From contig NMRA01000770.1 of the NCBI GenBank assembly GCA_002633005.1, forward strand, positions 1 through 56,595: DNA of 56,595 bases. Direction: 5' to 3'. A program made the translations under genes and the position numbers. Within the stretch, counting starts at the first letter, position 1; every line of letters starts with the position of its first letter. The stretch comes from Phoronis australis. Its lineage: Eukaryota > Phoronida > Phoronidae. Shown piece by piece: positions 47,401 to 56,572 of the stretch. Below the pieces are notes generated by a model. It was not told the origin of the DNA. It saw only the letters and a program-made list of their open reading frames with translations, and did not search any database.

Positions 47401-50400
47401 TGGCAATTTTCCTGTTATGAAAGAACACCATTAGGAGCACACTATTTGCCTTGCAGTTATGGGCGCAATTCGATACTCTGCATTGCTCTTGTTTTATATT
47501 CTATTATTTTTACTGTTGACTAAGTCTTTGGTGTAATTTTAGGTGCGAAGCTACCACAAGACATTCTACCGTCCAGAGAACCTGTGTCTTGTCATCACTG
47601 GGCAAATTGAGGCAACTAAGGTGTTTGAATCTCTCAAGCCTTTTGAGAATAAAATCCTCTCAAAGGTAACATATTATAGTATTCAGTTGTCATGCACATT
47701 CCTTGCACTGTAACTAGTATCAACAAACTGCTACATGAGCCTGGTGCAAATTACAAATCCTTTCAGAAGTTATTAACAAAAATTTAAAGCGGCTGCAAAC
47801 TCGTATCCCGTCCAAGAAGCGAATTTTTGACTCAGACCACTGACTACTATTAAGCTGGTCTTGACTCGTCCCTTGCTTTGTTGAGAAATGATTTCTGGGT
47901 TTACAAAGAAGTGATATTTTCATCGAGATCATGCTTGTCACATAAAATGACAAACCGTGGCAAGCCAACTTGTAGAGCCTGATACCAAGCAATAACAAAT
48001 GAAGCAAGCCAACCTGTAGAGCCTGTTATCGAGCAATAACAATCCGTGGCTAGCCAACCTGTAGAGCCTGATACAGAGCAATAACAAACGGGGCAAGCCA
48101 ACCTGTAGAGCCTGTTATCGAGCAATAACAAACCGTGGCTAGCCAACCTGTAGAGCCTGATATAGAGCAATAACAAACGGGGCAAGCCAACCTGTAGAGC
48201 CTGATATCAAGCAATAACAAACTGTGGCTAGCCAACCTGTAGAGCCTGATATCAAGCAATAACAAACTGTGGCTAGCCAACCTGTAGAGCCTGATAACGA
48301 GCTATAACAAACTGCCAGTTCTTTCATAGCCCTCAAATCATATACCAAATTTGCCTCATGGAAAAATTTGGGGCCTATTTATAACTAAGTGGTCGAAATC
48401 TAAATTGTTTTGTGACGAAGAGCAGGATTAAAGACGCCTTCAAGTGAAACTTGCACGCTTATTCTTTAGTTCTGCAATTGCTTGGTCAAATTAGTTAGAA
48501 ACACAAGATTTTGCTGTGAATGTGACAGAGGTTGGTTGAAAATTGGCAATTTTTTTTGTGTTGAAAACGGTCCACCCCAAATCACTCAACTGTGTCCAGT
48601 AAGTATGGTGACATTTTGGCGAATAACTCTGCATGAGGCAGGCTATGTGAGCCAACGAGGTACGTCGTTAGTGCAAAGGTCACGTACTTGCAGATTTTTT
48701 TGTTTTGTTTTCGCATTTACAAGCTGTCAATGAATATAGCTGTATTGTGCTTAGCATAAATTATGTTAAGTAGCATTGTGAGTCGTCTAGTTTCTGCTGT
48801 ACATTAGCATAGCAAATACACCTTTACAGTGTGCCAGCTCATCTCAACTAACTCCAACTTTTTTGTTACATATGGCTTGCACACTCCTTGTTGATCATTT
48901 CCTTAGAGTTAAACTGAGAATGACTACTGCAACAATACGCAGACATTAGAGGCGGAAAAGGCAAACGTTCATTGTCATTCGAAGTATTCTGTTGGATATA
49001 TGTGAATGCGCTATCACAAACCTCAACGTGGGCATAGTATCTGTGATTCAGAGATGCGGCACTTGGATTAAAAATGTCACAATTTATTGAATTGTTCTTA
49101 GAAATTACTACAAAATAGGAATCTGTCAGTATCAAACAAAACCTTCACGTTGATTTGACGTATGTAGACATAGTGTTCAAGGAATTGAATTTCACTTTTT
49201 TGCAAAATTTGCAATTATGTAAATTTTTTTTATTTAAGTTTTGTATTGCTGAGTTTACAATGTCATTCATGGTAACTGTACTTTGTTATTGCATTTCTTA
49301 CCAGGGAAAACTCCCAGACCATGTTAGGCCTTGGCAAAGCTCGGTACCTAAACTCCCCTCTACTGTGGAAAAGCTGCACCCGTATCCTTCTGATGATGAG
49401 GAACATGGAATGGTCTATATTGCATGGAGGGGACCAAAGGCTAATGTACGTATTCAGCAATTTTATTGATCTGGTTTAACTGTCTTCTTTGCACAGGCAT
49501 TTTCATTGTTTTATATTTTGCCTTAGTTTGTTAGATATTCGTTTTTTTATAAGCTGTATACTCTTCTATTCTACCCTAACTTACAAATTTGCAAGTTGTT
49601 TTTTCATGAATCATAGTTGTATCCAATTATAGTTTTCAATACAGTTCTCGACCATGCCCCCTGTTGGTGTTCATAGGCACCTTTGTAAAATCACTTGATT
49701 ACAGTGTTGACCCTGTGCTGTCAAACAAATAGAGCCTGTGGATCTGCCTTCCCGTGTTTTTTGGTTTCATTTCAGTCTTAATGAATCTACCTCTCTGGAA
49801 ATCAATATTACAACCGAGGTAAAAAGACACGGCGTTGGACAGCTGTTGTGATCATGTTATTGAAAAATATTTGATTAGCTTTTAAGCTAAATGTCCAGTT
49901 GTCATGGTTACGTTGTTGCGTCTGTTTCCAGGAGCAACTCCGATTTTCTGCTGTTCTTATTCTACTGGAGTACCTGACGGACACGTCAATCTCACCTCTA
50001 CAGAGGGACTTTGTCGAGCGGGAAGACCCTTATTGCAGCAAGGTAGCCTTGTTAGCTGTCAGTCAATTGACGAATGTGGAAGTTTTGATTAATTCCATAC
50101 GTACACATTTTTTCGGGAAGAAATTAAATAAAAAATTTCTCTCGTCACATATTATTGATAGTTGTGAAAAACATTGACTTCAAAATTTCAAGAAGTGTGG
50201 TTTTGTTATTGTTTTGTGGGATTTTCACAAAGATTTAGACAATATTGAAATAAGTTAGTCTTCAACAAAGCAAGATTCAAGCTTTTTGTGACACCTCTAG
50301 ATTATTCCATTTTGTATAACTTTTCTGCTTCAAATCTCAGTGACTTCATGTTTTATTGCATTTAATGTATATTACATTATCTCATAACAAACAAATACCT

Positions 50401-53400
50401 TTATGGTTCATGATGCCAAAAGTCCAAGAGTCTTGTCAAACAGCGTCTTGCCTCAAAACCAAACTTTTTGATTTGACAAGGAAATTTCTAATTTTGGTCT
50501 TTTAGTATTAACAGTTATAACATCGGTCTCACCGTGTTGCTTTCTTAGATTAGAACTGAATTTTAGTTCTGAAAAGAATTGATCAGAGCAAATTAGTTGG
50601 TTGCCGTGGCTGGTTGATGTCCGGTGCTAAGGCAGTATCACTGCCGGGAGAACAGCAGGAGGTTCGAAACGGAGGATGAGGTCTGTATCTGATTGGTTTT
50701 GAAGAACAAATTTTTGCAGTGAAAGCGGATGTTTTTTAAAACCAGAACATGGTTTTGAGTATTGTGTAACTGACAAAATTTGAATAGTTTTATGGCCTTT
50801 CAGTACAAAGGCAAAGTTCCTCGAAATCTGAATGTAGTAGTAATAAAAGTCGTGATATGAGCCAAGTTTATAGAAATTATATTTCGAATTACTTCCGCTG
50901 TGAACTGATGCAAAGGAACTTTATCTGTTTAGTTTTTCAATTCTTGTTCTTGTGGTTTATTTAAGTCTTTACCTTAACACTAACAGGTTCGCTATTCCAT
51001 CATTGAGAACTCAGAAGGGTGTATTTACTTGAAGTTTGAAAACGTTCCCACCGCCAAGATAAAGGAAATCAAACCACGGTTTGTTTCTTTGCAATTACTT
51101 CCCGCTTTCAGCGCACTAAGCATTGAGTGTTTTCAAATGAGATTTTTTTCTGATGTACTTTGTAAGAGTTTTAACCTGATTTTTAAATTATGTTTTGGTA
51201 AGTTGCGCACATGGCCGATAAACCGGTAATGGTCGGATATAACGTACCTGCAGTTTGAGAACCAGTTCTCTCCACTGAGTAACTGGCTTTAAACTGGTTC
51301 TCATAATGTGGGCACACTATATCTGACTATTGCTTGTAAATCTACTCATACCATCACGACAACTCACCAGTTAATTGTGCTGTAAAATGTAAAGGCGCCC
51401 GAGCAGGCGGCAAAACTGAAATCGTGAGCAGACGACTTTTAATTGTCAATGTACGTCTGTATCAGATGCTTCAAGAGTCGTTACAATCTGCCTAGTTCCC
51501 TTTTTTTGAGTTACTTAGCCAAAAGGTGACACTCATTTATCAACATGACTCATGCAGGAGACTGTCTTCAGCTTGTCTGTGTCTGTCAGCAGTTTGTTTG
51601 ATGTTCTTGCCAAGAGGTGGCGATCGATCGATGAAAGCACAGAATTCATGGTAGAACGCACGTTATAGGTTTTGTTAAGGTAGAACTTTATAAAACATGG
51701 ATAAATCCCTGGCCATGCCTTTAAAGTAATGTGAATCTGTACGCTTAAAAATTTGGTTGCATTCCGTGATAACGTTTGGGCTGGCTTGTTGTTGTCGCTT
51801 GTTTGATTTTGTCTTGTCTTTTCCAGGCTAATGGAGACTTTGGAAGGTCTGGTCAACCGGTCTGAGCCAATCAACGAACAGAGGATGAGCGATGTAATTC
51901 AGAAGAGGATACTAGAGTCATTGAGTCAGGTAGGCTTGGGATGANGGACCCAGTCGGTGTGAGTGGGGGGGTGACTAGAGTCACTGAGTCAGGTAGGCTT
52001 GGGATGAAGGGACCCAGTCGGTGTGAGTGGGGGGGTGACTAGAGTCACTGAGTCAGGTAGGCTTGGGATGAAGGGACCCAGTCGGTGTGAGTGGGGGGGT
52101 GACTAGAGTCACTGAGTCAGGTAGGCTTGGGATGAAGGGACCCAGTCGGTGTGAGTGGGGGGGTGACTAGAGTCACTGAGTCAGGTAGGCTTGGGATGAA
52201 GGGACCCAGTCGGTGTGAGTGGGGGGGTGACTAGAGTCACTGAGTCAGGTAGGCTTGGGATGAAGGGACCCAGTCGGTGTGAGTGGGGGGGTGACTAGAG
52301 TCACTGAGTCAGGTAGGCTTGGGATGAAGGGACCCAGTCGGTGTGAGTGGGGGGGTGACTAGAGTCACTGAGTCAGGTAGGCTTGGGATGAAGGGACCCA
52401 GTCGGTGTGAGTGGGGGGGTGACTAGAGTCACTGAGTCAGGTAGGCTTGGGATGAAGGGAGCTAGTCAGTGTGAGTAGGAGGACTGTAAAGATTGTTGAA
52501 CAGCCCCATTGCAAAGCATGACTTTATTTTCAGCGCACATATAAATTTGTGATCTTTGTTCTGCTTTTGTGATCCAAAAATCATTATTTATCAGAAAAAA
52601 GAAACGGATCGGAATCAAATTAGTGAACGATTCTCGTTTTCTGTTATACTGTTGTCAGAATGGAGCTCATAGTTTTTTAATTTTGAACTTTTTTATTTTA
52701 TCTTACTTTGATGTTCGCCGTTTTTGACCCAGTGACGTAGCACACAGTAGAACTTAAAAGATGGCCTGGTTTGGAGCTTTAATTGACGAAACGCATTTTA
52801 ATGTGTAACAACCTGCCGTAACCGACAGCACGAGTTACTCGTCGTATTTCCGGGATCCAAACTTACGAAAATAAACATGATTTTACATGTACTCCAAAAT
52901 AAAATGACCGTTCCTTATGTAATTGCTCTGCGCATGCCAATAGGAAGTGTGTGTTTACAAATTAAACAACTATGAGTGATGCGGTAATAGCAAGCCTATC
53001 ATAAGAACCCGGGACGTTAAACGTATAATATTATTTGTGACCGTTTCGGCTTACTCCAATGTCAGAGCGTGTAACCAAATTAAATCATTATTCTCTTGTA
53101 GCTTGAGGAGGACCCACATGACAAGTTTGCGTTTGTTGCTATCGGCGACTTCTTGTATGGGAACACGAAAGATGAGGTACTGGCTGAAAAATTATTTATA
53201 GTTTGCAGCTGGATTTAATCGAGTTTAGTTTCTAGGTATAGAATCTGATGTATTTTGTATGTTTTTCTGTAAAATATGGGTTTTGAAAATGCAGTCATAG
53301 TTTGAAAAGTCAAAAGACCTGGTGCAGTTATTTTGTACATTGGTTTGTTGCTATGGTGAATGACTTGTTTTATACAGCAGCAAAACGGAAAATTTTCATT

Positions 53401-53908
53401 TTTTCTTAGACTATACATAAATGAAGGCAAGTGCAGTCGGTATGTTTGGCTTTAAGGTGGATCTTTACGTATTGCTAGTGTTTCTTTGTTTGTTTGTTTG
53501 TTTGTTTCCGTGAAACAGGCTCAGTGTGCGATGTGCAGTAGGAAGTGAGAAAGTCAGATTCTCACTTATAGTTCTGCAGTGCTGTTGCTATACTTTCTCC
53601 ACTCCACTCTTCGGATAAGTCACATTTTGTCTGCTTGTATCCAACTTATTCGAGTGTTTGCTTACTTCCAGCTAGAGGAGAGGGTGAACCAGGTGGACAA
53701 CTTCAAGAAGTTGAAGAAGGAGCCCATGTCGTTTTGGACGAGCCTGCTGCAGACCTACTTTGTGGGCACCAAGTGTGTGGCTGTGTTAGCTGAGCCCAGC
53801 ACTGGACTGATGGAGGAGTTGGCGGCGGTGGAGAAGGAGCGGGTGAAGGGGCAGCAGGAGCATCTGGGGGAGGCGGGGCTGAAGGAANCTATGAAGGAAA
53901 AGTTCCAA
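41316..53908 (+). CDS. M16-family zinc metallopeptidase, C05D11.1 type (N-terminal half; continues past window)
   Basis: Exons: 41316-41457, 42702-42784, 45078-45236, 46458-46667, 47543-47665, 49305-49445, 49932-50042, 50987-51078, 51827-51929, 53102-53176, 53672 to about 53908. All joins keep frame with GT-AG signals, giving about 490 residues. The product begins MSDGFELLCSVKANDLIPVE and carries the inverted zinc motif HTLEH at residues 59-63 (His59 and His63 ligands, Glu62 base); acidic residues in ENTGENRTHLTMLREIYPG (about 163-181) could supply the third ligand. The sequence fits the invertebrate C05D11.1 / fungal Sdd3-like branch of the pitrilysin/insulinase superfamily, whose members are about 1000 residues with two M16 halves. 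The second half should lie beyond 56595 or in sequence lost at the N at 53888. Its substrate is not known to me. Two introns begin with donor-phased minisatellites. Confidence 0.9.
41560..42160. mobile_element. Foldback-like element, copy 2
   Basis: Ends GGAGCTCCTATAGGAGCTTC (41587) and TGAAGCTCCTATAGGAGCTC (42111) are inverted, followed inward by TTGCACTGACTAAAACATCA / TGATGTTTTAGTCAGTGCAA and by CATAGAGGGACACCTT / AAGGTGTCCTATGTG. It shares its inner blocks with 37345-37912. It sits in M16 intron 1. Outer limits are approximate. Confidence 0.7.
42702..42784 (+). CDS. M16 exon 2: zinc-binding motif
   Basis: 83 bp, acceptor TTCATTTACAG, donor AAG|GTATGC. Encodes ATEAHDDDGLPHTLEHLVFM then GSEKYPFK. 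HTLEH is the inverted HxxEH signature of M16 peptidases. Confidence 0.93.
42785..45077. other. M16 intron 2, 2.3 kb
   Basis: Several frames of 60-100 codons occur on both strands (for example 43018-43218 minus, 43226-43534 plus) without recognisable motifs or convincing splice sites. I treat them as noncoding, with the first flagged as a possible nested exon. Confidence 0.45.
45078..45236 (+). CDS. M16 exon 3
   Basis: 159 bp, 53 codons, acceptor ATGTCACCAG, donor ACT|GTAAGT. Product GVLDLLANRCLASGTNAWTD, then THTCYT-like DHTCYTMTTAGSEGFL and PIYLDHILYPTLT, strongly typical of the C05D11.1 family. Confidence 0.93.
45289..45365. repeat. Hairpin element copy 4
   Basis: Outer arms AGGGATCATGCATTTTGAG and CTCTTAATGCGGGATCCCT pair apart from a few mismatches; loop CCACTGAGCGACTGGCACC. 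Located 52 bp inside M16 intron 3. Confidence 0.7.
45465..45561 (-). repeat. tRNA-derived repeat (SINE-like), minus copy
   Basis: On the minus strand GGTCCTCAGTAGCTCAGTGG matches a Pol III A box and GGTTCGATTCC a B box. An anticodon-like arm CTAGACCTGCAATCTAG lies between. The acceptor ends do not pair well and the loop lacks the invariant T33, so a working tRNA is unlikely. A tail AATTTTCTGTGTTTATTT is shared with the next copy. Confidence 0.65.
45641..45722 (+). repeat. tRNA-derived repeat (SINE-like), plus copy, 5' truncated
   Basis: ATTAGACCGTCAATCTAGAG, a B box GGTTCGATTCCC and the tail GATTTTCTGTGTTTTTTTGA match the opposite-strand copy at 45465-45561. The A-box half is missing or diverged. 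Confidence 0.6.
45723..46457. other. Rest of M16 intron 3
   Basis: Low-complexity CACATGCACATGCGC-like text near 46100-46130; nothing else seen. Confidence 0.4.
46458..46667 (+). CDS. M16 exon 4
   Basis: 210 bp, 70 codons, acceptor CCCCCTGTAG, donor AAG|GTTAGT. Product DSAFITEVHHVNGEGEDAGV, then VYCEMQGCENTGENRTHL and IYPGKCGYKSETGG; this region should contain the third zinc ligand of the M16 site. Confidence 0.92.
46668..46895 (+). repeat. 34 bp minisatellite starting at the first intron base
   Basis: Seven units begin at 46668, 46702 (shortened to 21 bp), 46723, 46757, 46791, 46825 and 46858. Each opens with GTNAGTATG like the authentic donor GTTAGTATG and contains CATGGTGAGGGAGGTCTA. The array therefore offers repeated donor-like sequences in exact register with the real one. 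Confidence 0.88.
47543..47665 (+). CDS. M16 exon 5
   Basis: 123 bp, 41 codons, acceptor GTAATTTTAG, donor AAG|GTAACA. Product VRSYHKTFYRPENLCLVITG, then QIEATKVFESLKPFENKILS; HKTFYRPENL is typical of M16 N-domains. Confidence 0.92.
47950..48311. repeat. 44-45 bp tandem array with alternating subtypes
   Basis: About eight units around GCCAACCTGTAGAGCCTGAT and GAGCAATAACAAAC. Subtypes ending ...CGGGGCAA and ...CCGTGGCTA alternate in part, suggesting an ~89 bp higher-order unit. Long minus frames here are repeat artefacts. A single related copy occurs at about 17702-17745. Confidence 0.85.
48701..49217 (+). repeat. ~517 bp dispersed repeat, copy 1
   Basis: Nearly identical by eye to 54218-54735, in the same orientation, from TGTTTTGTTTTCGCATTTAC to TTTTTTGCAAAATTTGCAAT. 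No reverse-transcriptase or transposase frame; the 89-codon minus frame is shared by both copies but lacks motifs. Confidence 0.85.
49305..49445 (+). CDS. M16 exon 6
   Basis: 141 bp, 47 codons, acceptor TTCTTACCAG, donor AAT|GTACGT. Product GKLPDHVRPWQSSVPKLPST, later DDEEHGMVYIAWRGPKAN. Confidence 0.9.
49932..50042 (+). CDS. M16 exon 7
   Basis: 111 bp, 37 codons, acceptor CTGTTTCCAG, donor AAG|GTAGCC. Product EQLRFSAVLILLEYLTDTSI, then SPLQRDFVEREDPYCSK. Confidence 0.9.
50043..50986. other. M16 intron 7
   Basis: Mostly featureless. At about 50600-50685 a stretch with GCCGTGGCTGGTTGATGTCC and GGAGGTTCGAAACGG resembles a degraded tRNA (long-variable-arm type) derived repeat; weak evidence. 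Confidence 0.35.
50987..51078 (+). CDS. M16 exon 8
   Basis: 92 bp, acceptor ACACTAACAG, donor CCACG|GTTTGT. Product VRYSIIENSEGCIYLKFENV, then PTAKIKEIKPR with the last Arg codon split. Confidence 0.9.
51231..51327. repeat. Hairpin element copy 5
   Basis: Outer arms GGTCGGATATAACGTACC and GGGCACACTATATCTGACT; core TTTGAGAACCAG / ACTGGTTCTCA. Shares its outer arm type with copy 2. Confidence 0.75.
51827..51929 (+). CDS. M16 exon 9
   Basis: 103 bp, acceptor GTCTTTTCCAG, donor CAG|GTAGGC. Product LMETLEGLVNRSEPINEQRM, then SDVIQKRILESLSQ. The last 19 coding bases and donor are repeated eight more times downstream. Confidence 0.9.
51911..52485 (+). repeat. 64 bp minisatellite copying M16 exon 9 end and its splice donor
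   Basis: Units begin ACTAGAGTCA at 51911, 51974, 52038, 52102, 52166, 52230, 52294, 52358 and 52422. Each contains GAGTCAG|GTAGGCTTGGGA, i.e. the exon end and donor, giving GT sites at 51930, 51993, 52057, 52121, 52185, 52249, 52313, 52377 and 52441. The inner copies are almost identical. An N at 51945 lies in the first unit. Confidence 0.95.
52486..53101. other. Rest of M16 intron 9
   Basis: No exon or repeat recognised. Confidence 0.4.
53102..53176 (+). CDS. M16 exon 10
   Basis: 75 bp, 25 codons, acceptor TTCTCTTGTAG, donor GAG|GTACTG. Product LEEDPHDKFAFVAIGDFLYG, then NTKDE. Confidence 0.88.
53480..53508. repeat. (TTTG)n microsatellite
   Basis: About five to six TTTG units in M16 intron 10. 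Confidence 0.8.
53672..53908 (+). CDS. M16 exon 11 (3' limit uncertain)
   Basis: Acceptor TTACTTCCAG. Product LEERVNQVDNFKKLKKEPMS, FWTSLLQTYFVGTKCVAVLA, then EKERVKGQQEHLGEAGLKE. It is more G-rich in third positions than the other exons. After the N at 53888 the frame reads MKEKFQ before a possible donor CAA|GTAGAA. If the N hides a gap, the true end is elsewhere. Confidence 0.75.
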
Positions 53909-54217
53909 GTAGAAATTTGTTTCTGGCATTCTAATGCTGTGCTAATCTCGTATGTTGGTAAATTTTGTTTTTAATTCTATGTTTCTGTGGTGCTTTAAGC
54001 AGCTGGTGTATAGGATGTGCTTGTATTATGAAGATTACTCACATTTTGCCCCTAGCCTATTGAGGAGACAAGGACCATGCCTTTCCATTTTGCAAAGTAC
54101 AACATACTACATATATGCCCTCTACTGGCCACTTTATAGTACCAATAAACAACCCTAGAAGGATACCATATGCGGTGCAATTGTGGGCGCATTTCAACGC
54201 TCTGCGTTGCTCTTGTT
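53909..54217. other. Noncoding stretch after M16 exon 11
   Basis: Includes GTGGGCGCATTTCAACGCTC followed by TGCGTTGCTCTTG (54184-54213), similar to 47459-47490 in intron 4 (GGGCGCAATTCGATACTCTG). This is probably part of a dispersed repeat family. Confidence 0.4.
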
Positions 54218-54735
54218 TGTTTTGTTTTCACATTTACAAGCTGTCAATGAATATAACTGTATTGTGCTTAGCATAGATTATGTTCAAGTAGCATTGTGAG
54301 TCGTTTAGTTTCTGCTATACATTAGCAAAGCAAATACACCTTTACAGTGTGCCAGCTCATCTCAACTAATTCCAACTTTTTTGTTACATATGGCTTGCAC
54401 ACTCCCTGTTGACCATTTCCTTAGAGTTAAACTGAGAATGACTACTGCAACAATACGCAGACAATAGAGCCGGAAAAGGCAAATGTTCATTGTCATTCGA
54501 AGTATTCTGTTGGATATATGTGAATGCGCTATCACAAACCTCAATGTGGGCATAGTATCTGTGATTCAGAGATGCGGCACTTGGATTAAAAATGTCACAA
54601 TTTATTGAATTGTACTTAGAAATTGCTACAAAATAGGAATCTGTCAGTATCAAACAAAACCTTCATGTTGATTTGACGTATGTAGACATAGTGTTCAAGG
54701 AATTGAATTTCACTTTTTTGCAAAATTTGCAATTA
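54218..54735 (+). repeat. ~517 bp dispersed repeat, copy 2
   Basis: Direct copy of 48701-49217 with few substitutions. Similarity stops at GCAATTA, exactly where the inverted-repeat element 54732-56212 begins. Confidence 0.85.
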
Positions 54736-56212
54736 CCGTATTCGCCGTAATAACCGCCCATGCCCCTATAAGCGCCCCCCCACGCGTTTTCAGACTTTGC
54801 TGAAATAAGCGCCCAGTCCATGAACGTGTACATGCGAACAATGACGTACCTACAGTCCTAAAACTCGGCTACAGTAACGTCTTCAACTTATCAAAAAATT
54901 TTTGCACGGGTCTTCTAGACCACAAGCGGCACTGCTACGTTTGTATTTAGCCGTGACAAAGTAACGCAGCGCTTCAAAAAGAATGCAACAGCGTTGCTAC
55001 GTTCTCGCGACGACCGTGTCCCATGGTCTGACCTTTCAGTAGACACATGACTGTCTCATGAACAAAAATAACTCGGTGTTAAACGCACGTGGCCAGGAAG
55101 CGCGCGCTACATAACCTGTCATCAAAGACATTAGTTGGGAACTATCCATTCATGAAGCGGGTAGCATAGCATCGATAAGAAATGAATATTGGAACTAATT
55201 TCCGACAATTTCTAATACTATCAACATGTTTGCGTTATTTTTGAGATGGATAGTTTGATTAACCGTAACTGGTGTTATTAAGCCGAATATCCGATAAAAT
55301 GACAACCGACAGTGAATGCTTACACACCCTTACACCGAAAAATAACTGTTAGATAGTTACGTACGCATCCAGCTACACGGCGACTAATATGGGCTTTGCC
55401 GAGACAAATGTCGAAAGTTTTTAGCACGGGAGACCGGCAAGTGCTGAATGAAACACGCTCTGGTTTAGGTCTACTGCTTGTGCAAATTTCTTTAGACACA
55501 TCTAGCTAGTTAGATTGCGTGGCTCTGGCCGAAAGAAGGTCTCTGCTTTGGCAAATGAACTCCGTTGACACGCACGCGCTCGCTTACTCGCATGCAGACG
55601 AACTTCAAAACAAACGTCACGTGACAACAACTTTGTGTTCGGCCAGACATTTTTCTCGCCGTGTTGCCGATCATACATGTACATGTAGATGGCACGATGT
55701 TGCACAGATTTATACTTACTGAACCTGTCGTTAATCCAGACTCCACGGGAACTTAAAAACCTTAGAGACGCTACTTATAAAATTTAATGAGGATTTCAGG
55801 TATCGAAACCATTTTTATTCAAGCATTGAAGTCGCCATATCGAATACTGCGATTTCGAAGCAGTCAGTTGGCGAGTTTTCGCNAAACCATTTTTATTCAA
55901 GCATTGAAGTCGCCATATCGAAGACGGCGATTTCGAAGCAGTCAGTTGGCGAGTTTTCGCTCTGGGATTTCAGCACAATTTTCTGTAAAATGATCGTAAT
56001 TTAGCAGCAAAGTTTGATAGCAATGCACCACAGTTTTGTTGAAAGTCTTTAATAGATTACATGCGTCACAGGGCGTAAATTTGATGAATCTTAGCTTCCG
56101 ATTTCACCCGTTTCGGAGACCGGGTTTCAACCACCTTGGGTTATAATAAGCGCCCCCCCTGAACCGAACTTTTCTAAGCGCCCTGGGCGGTTAATACGGC
56201 GAATACGGTAAT
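54732..56212. mobile_element. ~1.5 kb non-autonomous DNA element with terminal inverted repeats
   Basis: The left end ATTACCGTATTCGCCGTAAT continuing AACCGCCCA, and the reverse complement of the right end (ATTACCGTATTCGCCGTATT, AACCGCCCA), match over ~28 bp. Inside both ends lie related AGCGCCCCCCC / GGGGCGCTTA blocks. I found no transposase frame. A TA or TTA target duplication is possible but not resolvable here. An N and a 77 bp duplication lie inside. Confidence 0.75.
55806..55960. repeat. 77 bp direct duplication across an N
   Basis: 55806-55882 and 55884-55960 differ at only about two positions and are separated by a single N. This is typical of overlapping contig ends left unmerged, so the duplication may be artificial. 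Confidence 0.8.
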
Positions 56213-56445
56213 AACCTTTTCAAACAAATATTTTACTAAATGGTACTAGACCGGTACTAAAAACATGCAACAAAGAAAGCTGCTACATTTTTAGCGATAA
56301 CATGACTCTTTATTTTCTTCAATATCGGTGTACCAGAGAAATCTAGTATTATATACAGTGTACAACAACCCTTGCTTTAAGTTTATATGCCGAGTACGAC
56401 ATTATATGCCGAGTGCGATATTATATGCCGTCAACCCAGGGGTAG

Positions 56446-56572
56446 CATCACCATAGGCCCATATTATCATACCATGAGACATCACCATAGGCCCATATTG
56501 TCATACCTTGGGGCATCACCATAGGCCCATATTATCATACCTTGGGGCATCACCATAGGCCCATATCGCACG
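56446..56572. repeat. 34 bp tandem repeat, four copies
   Basis: Units begin at 56446, 56480, 56514 and 56548 and contain CATCACCATAGGCCCATATT and ATCATACCTTGGGG. A shorter TATATGCCGAGTGCGATAT repeat precedes it (56385-56430). Confidence 0.88.

Noticed and set aside
47720-48348. Minus frames with repeated WLATVCYC and LYRLAS
   Set aside because: 45 bp tandem array in an M16 intron; frame length follows from a unit divisible by three.
49155-49469. 104-codon plus frame over M16 exon 6
   Set aside because: Only the part from 49305 to 49445 is coding; the upstream portion is intron read in the same frame.
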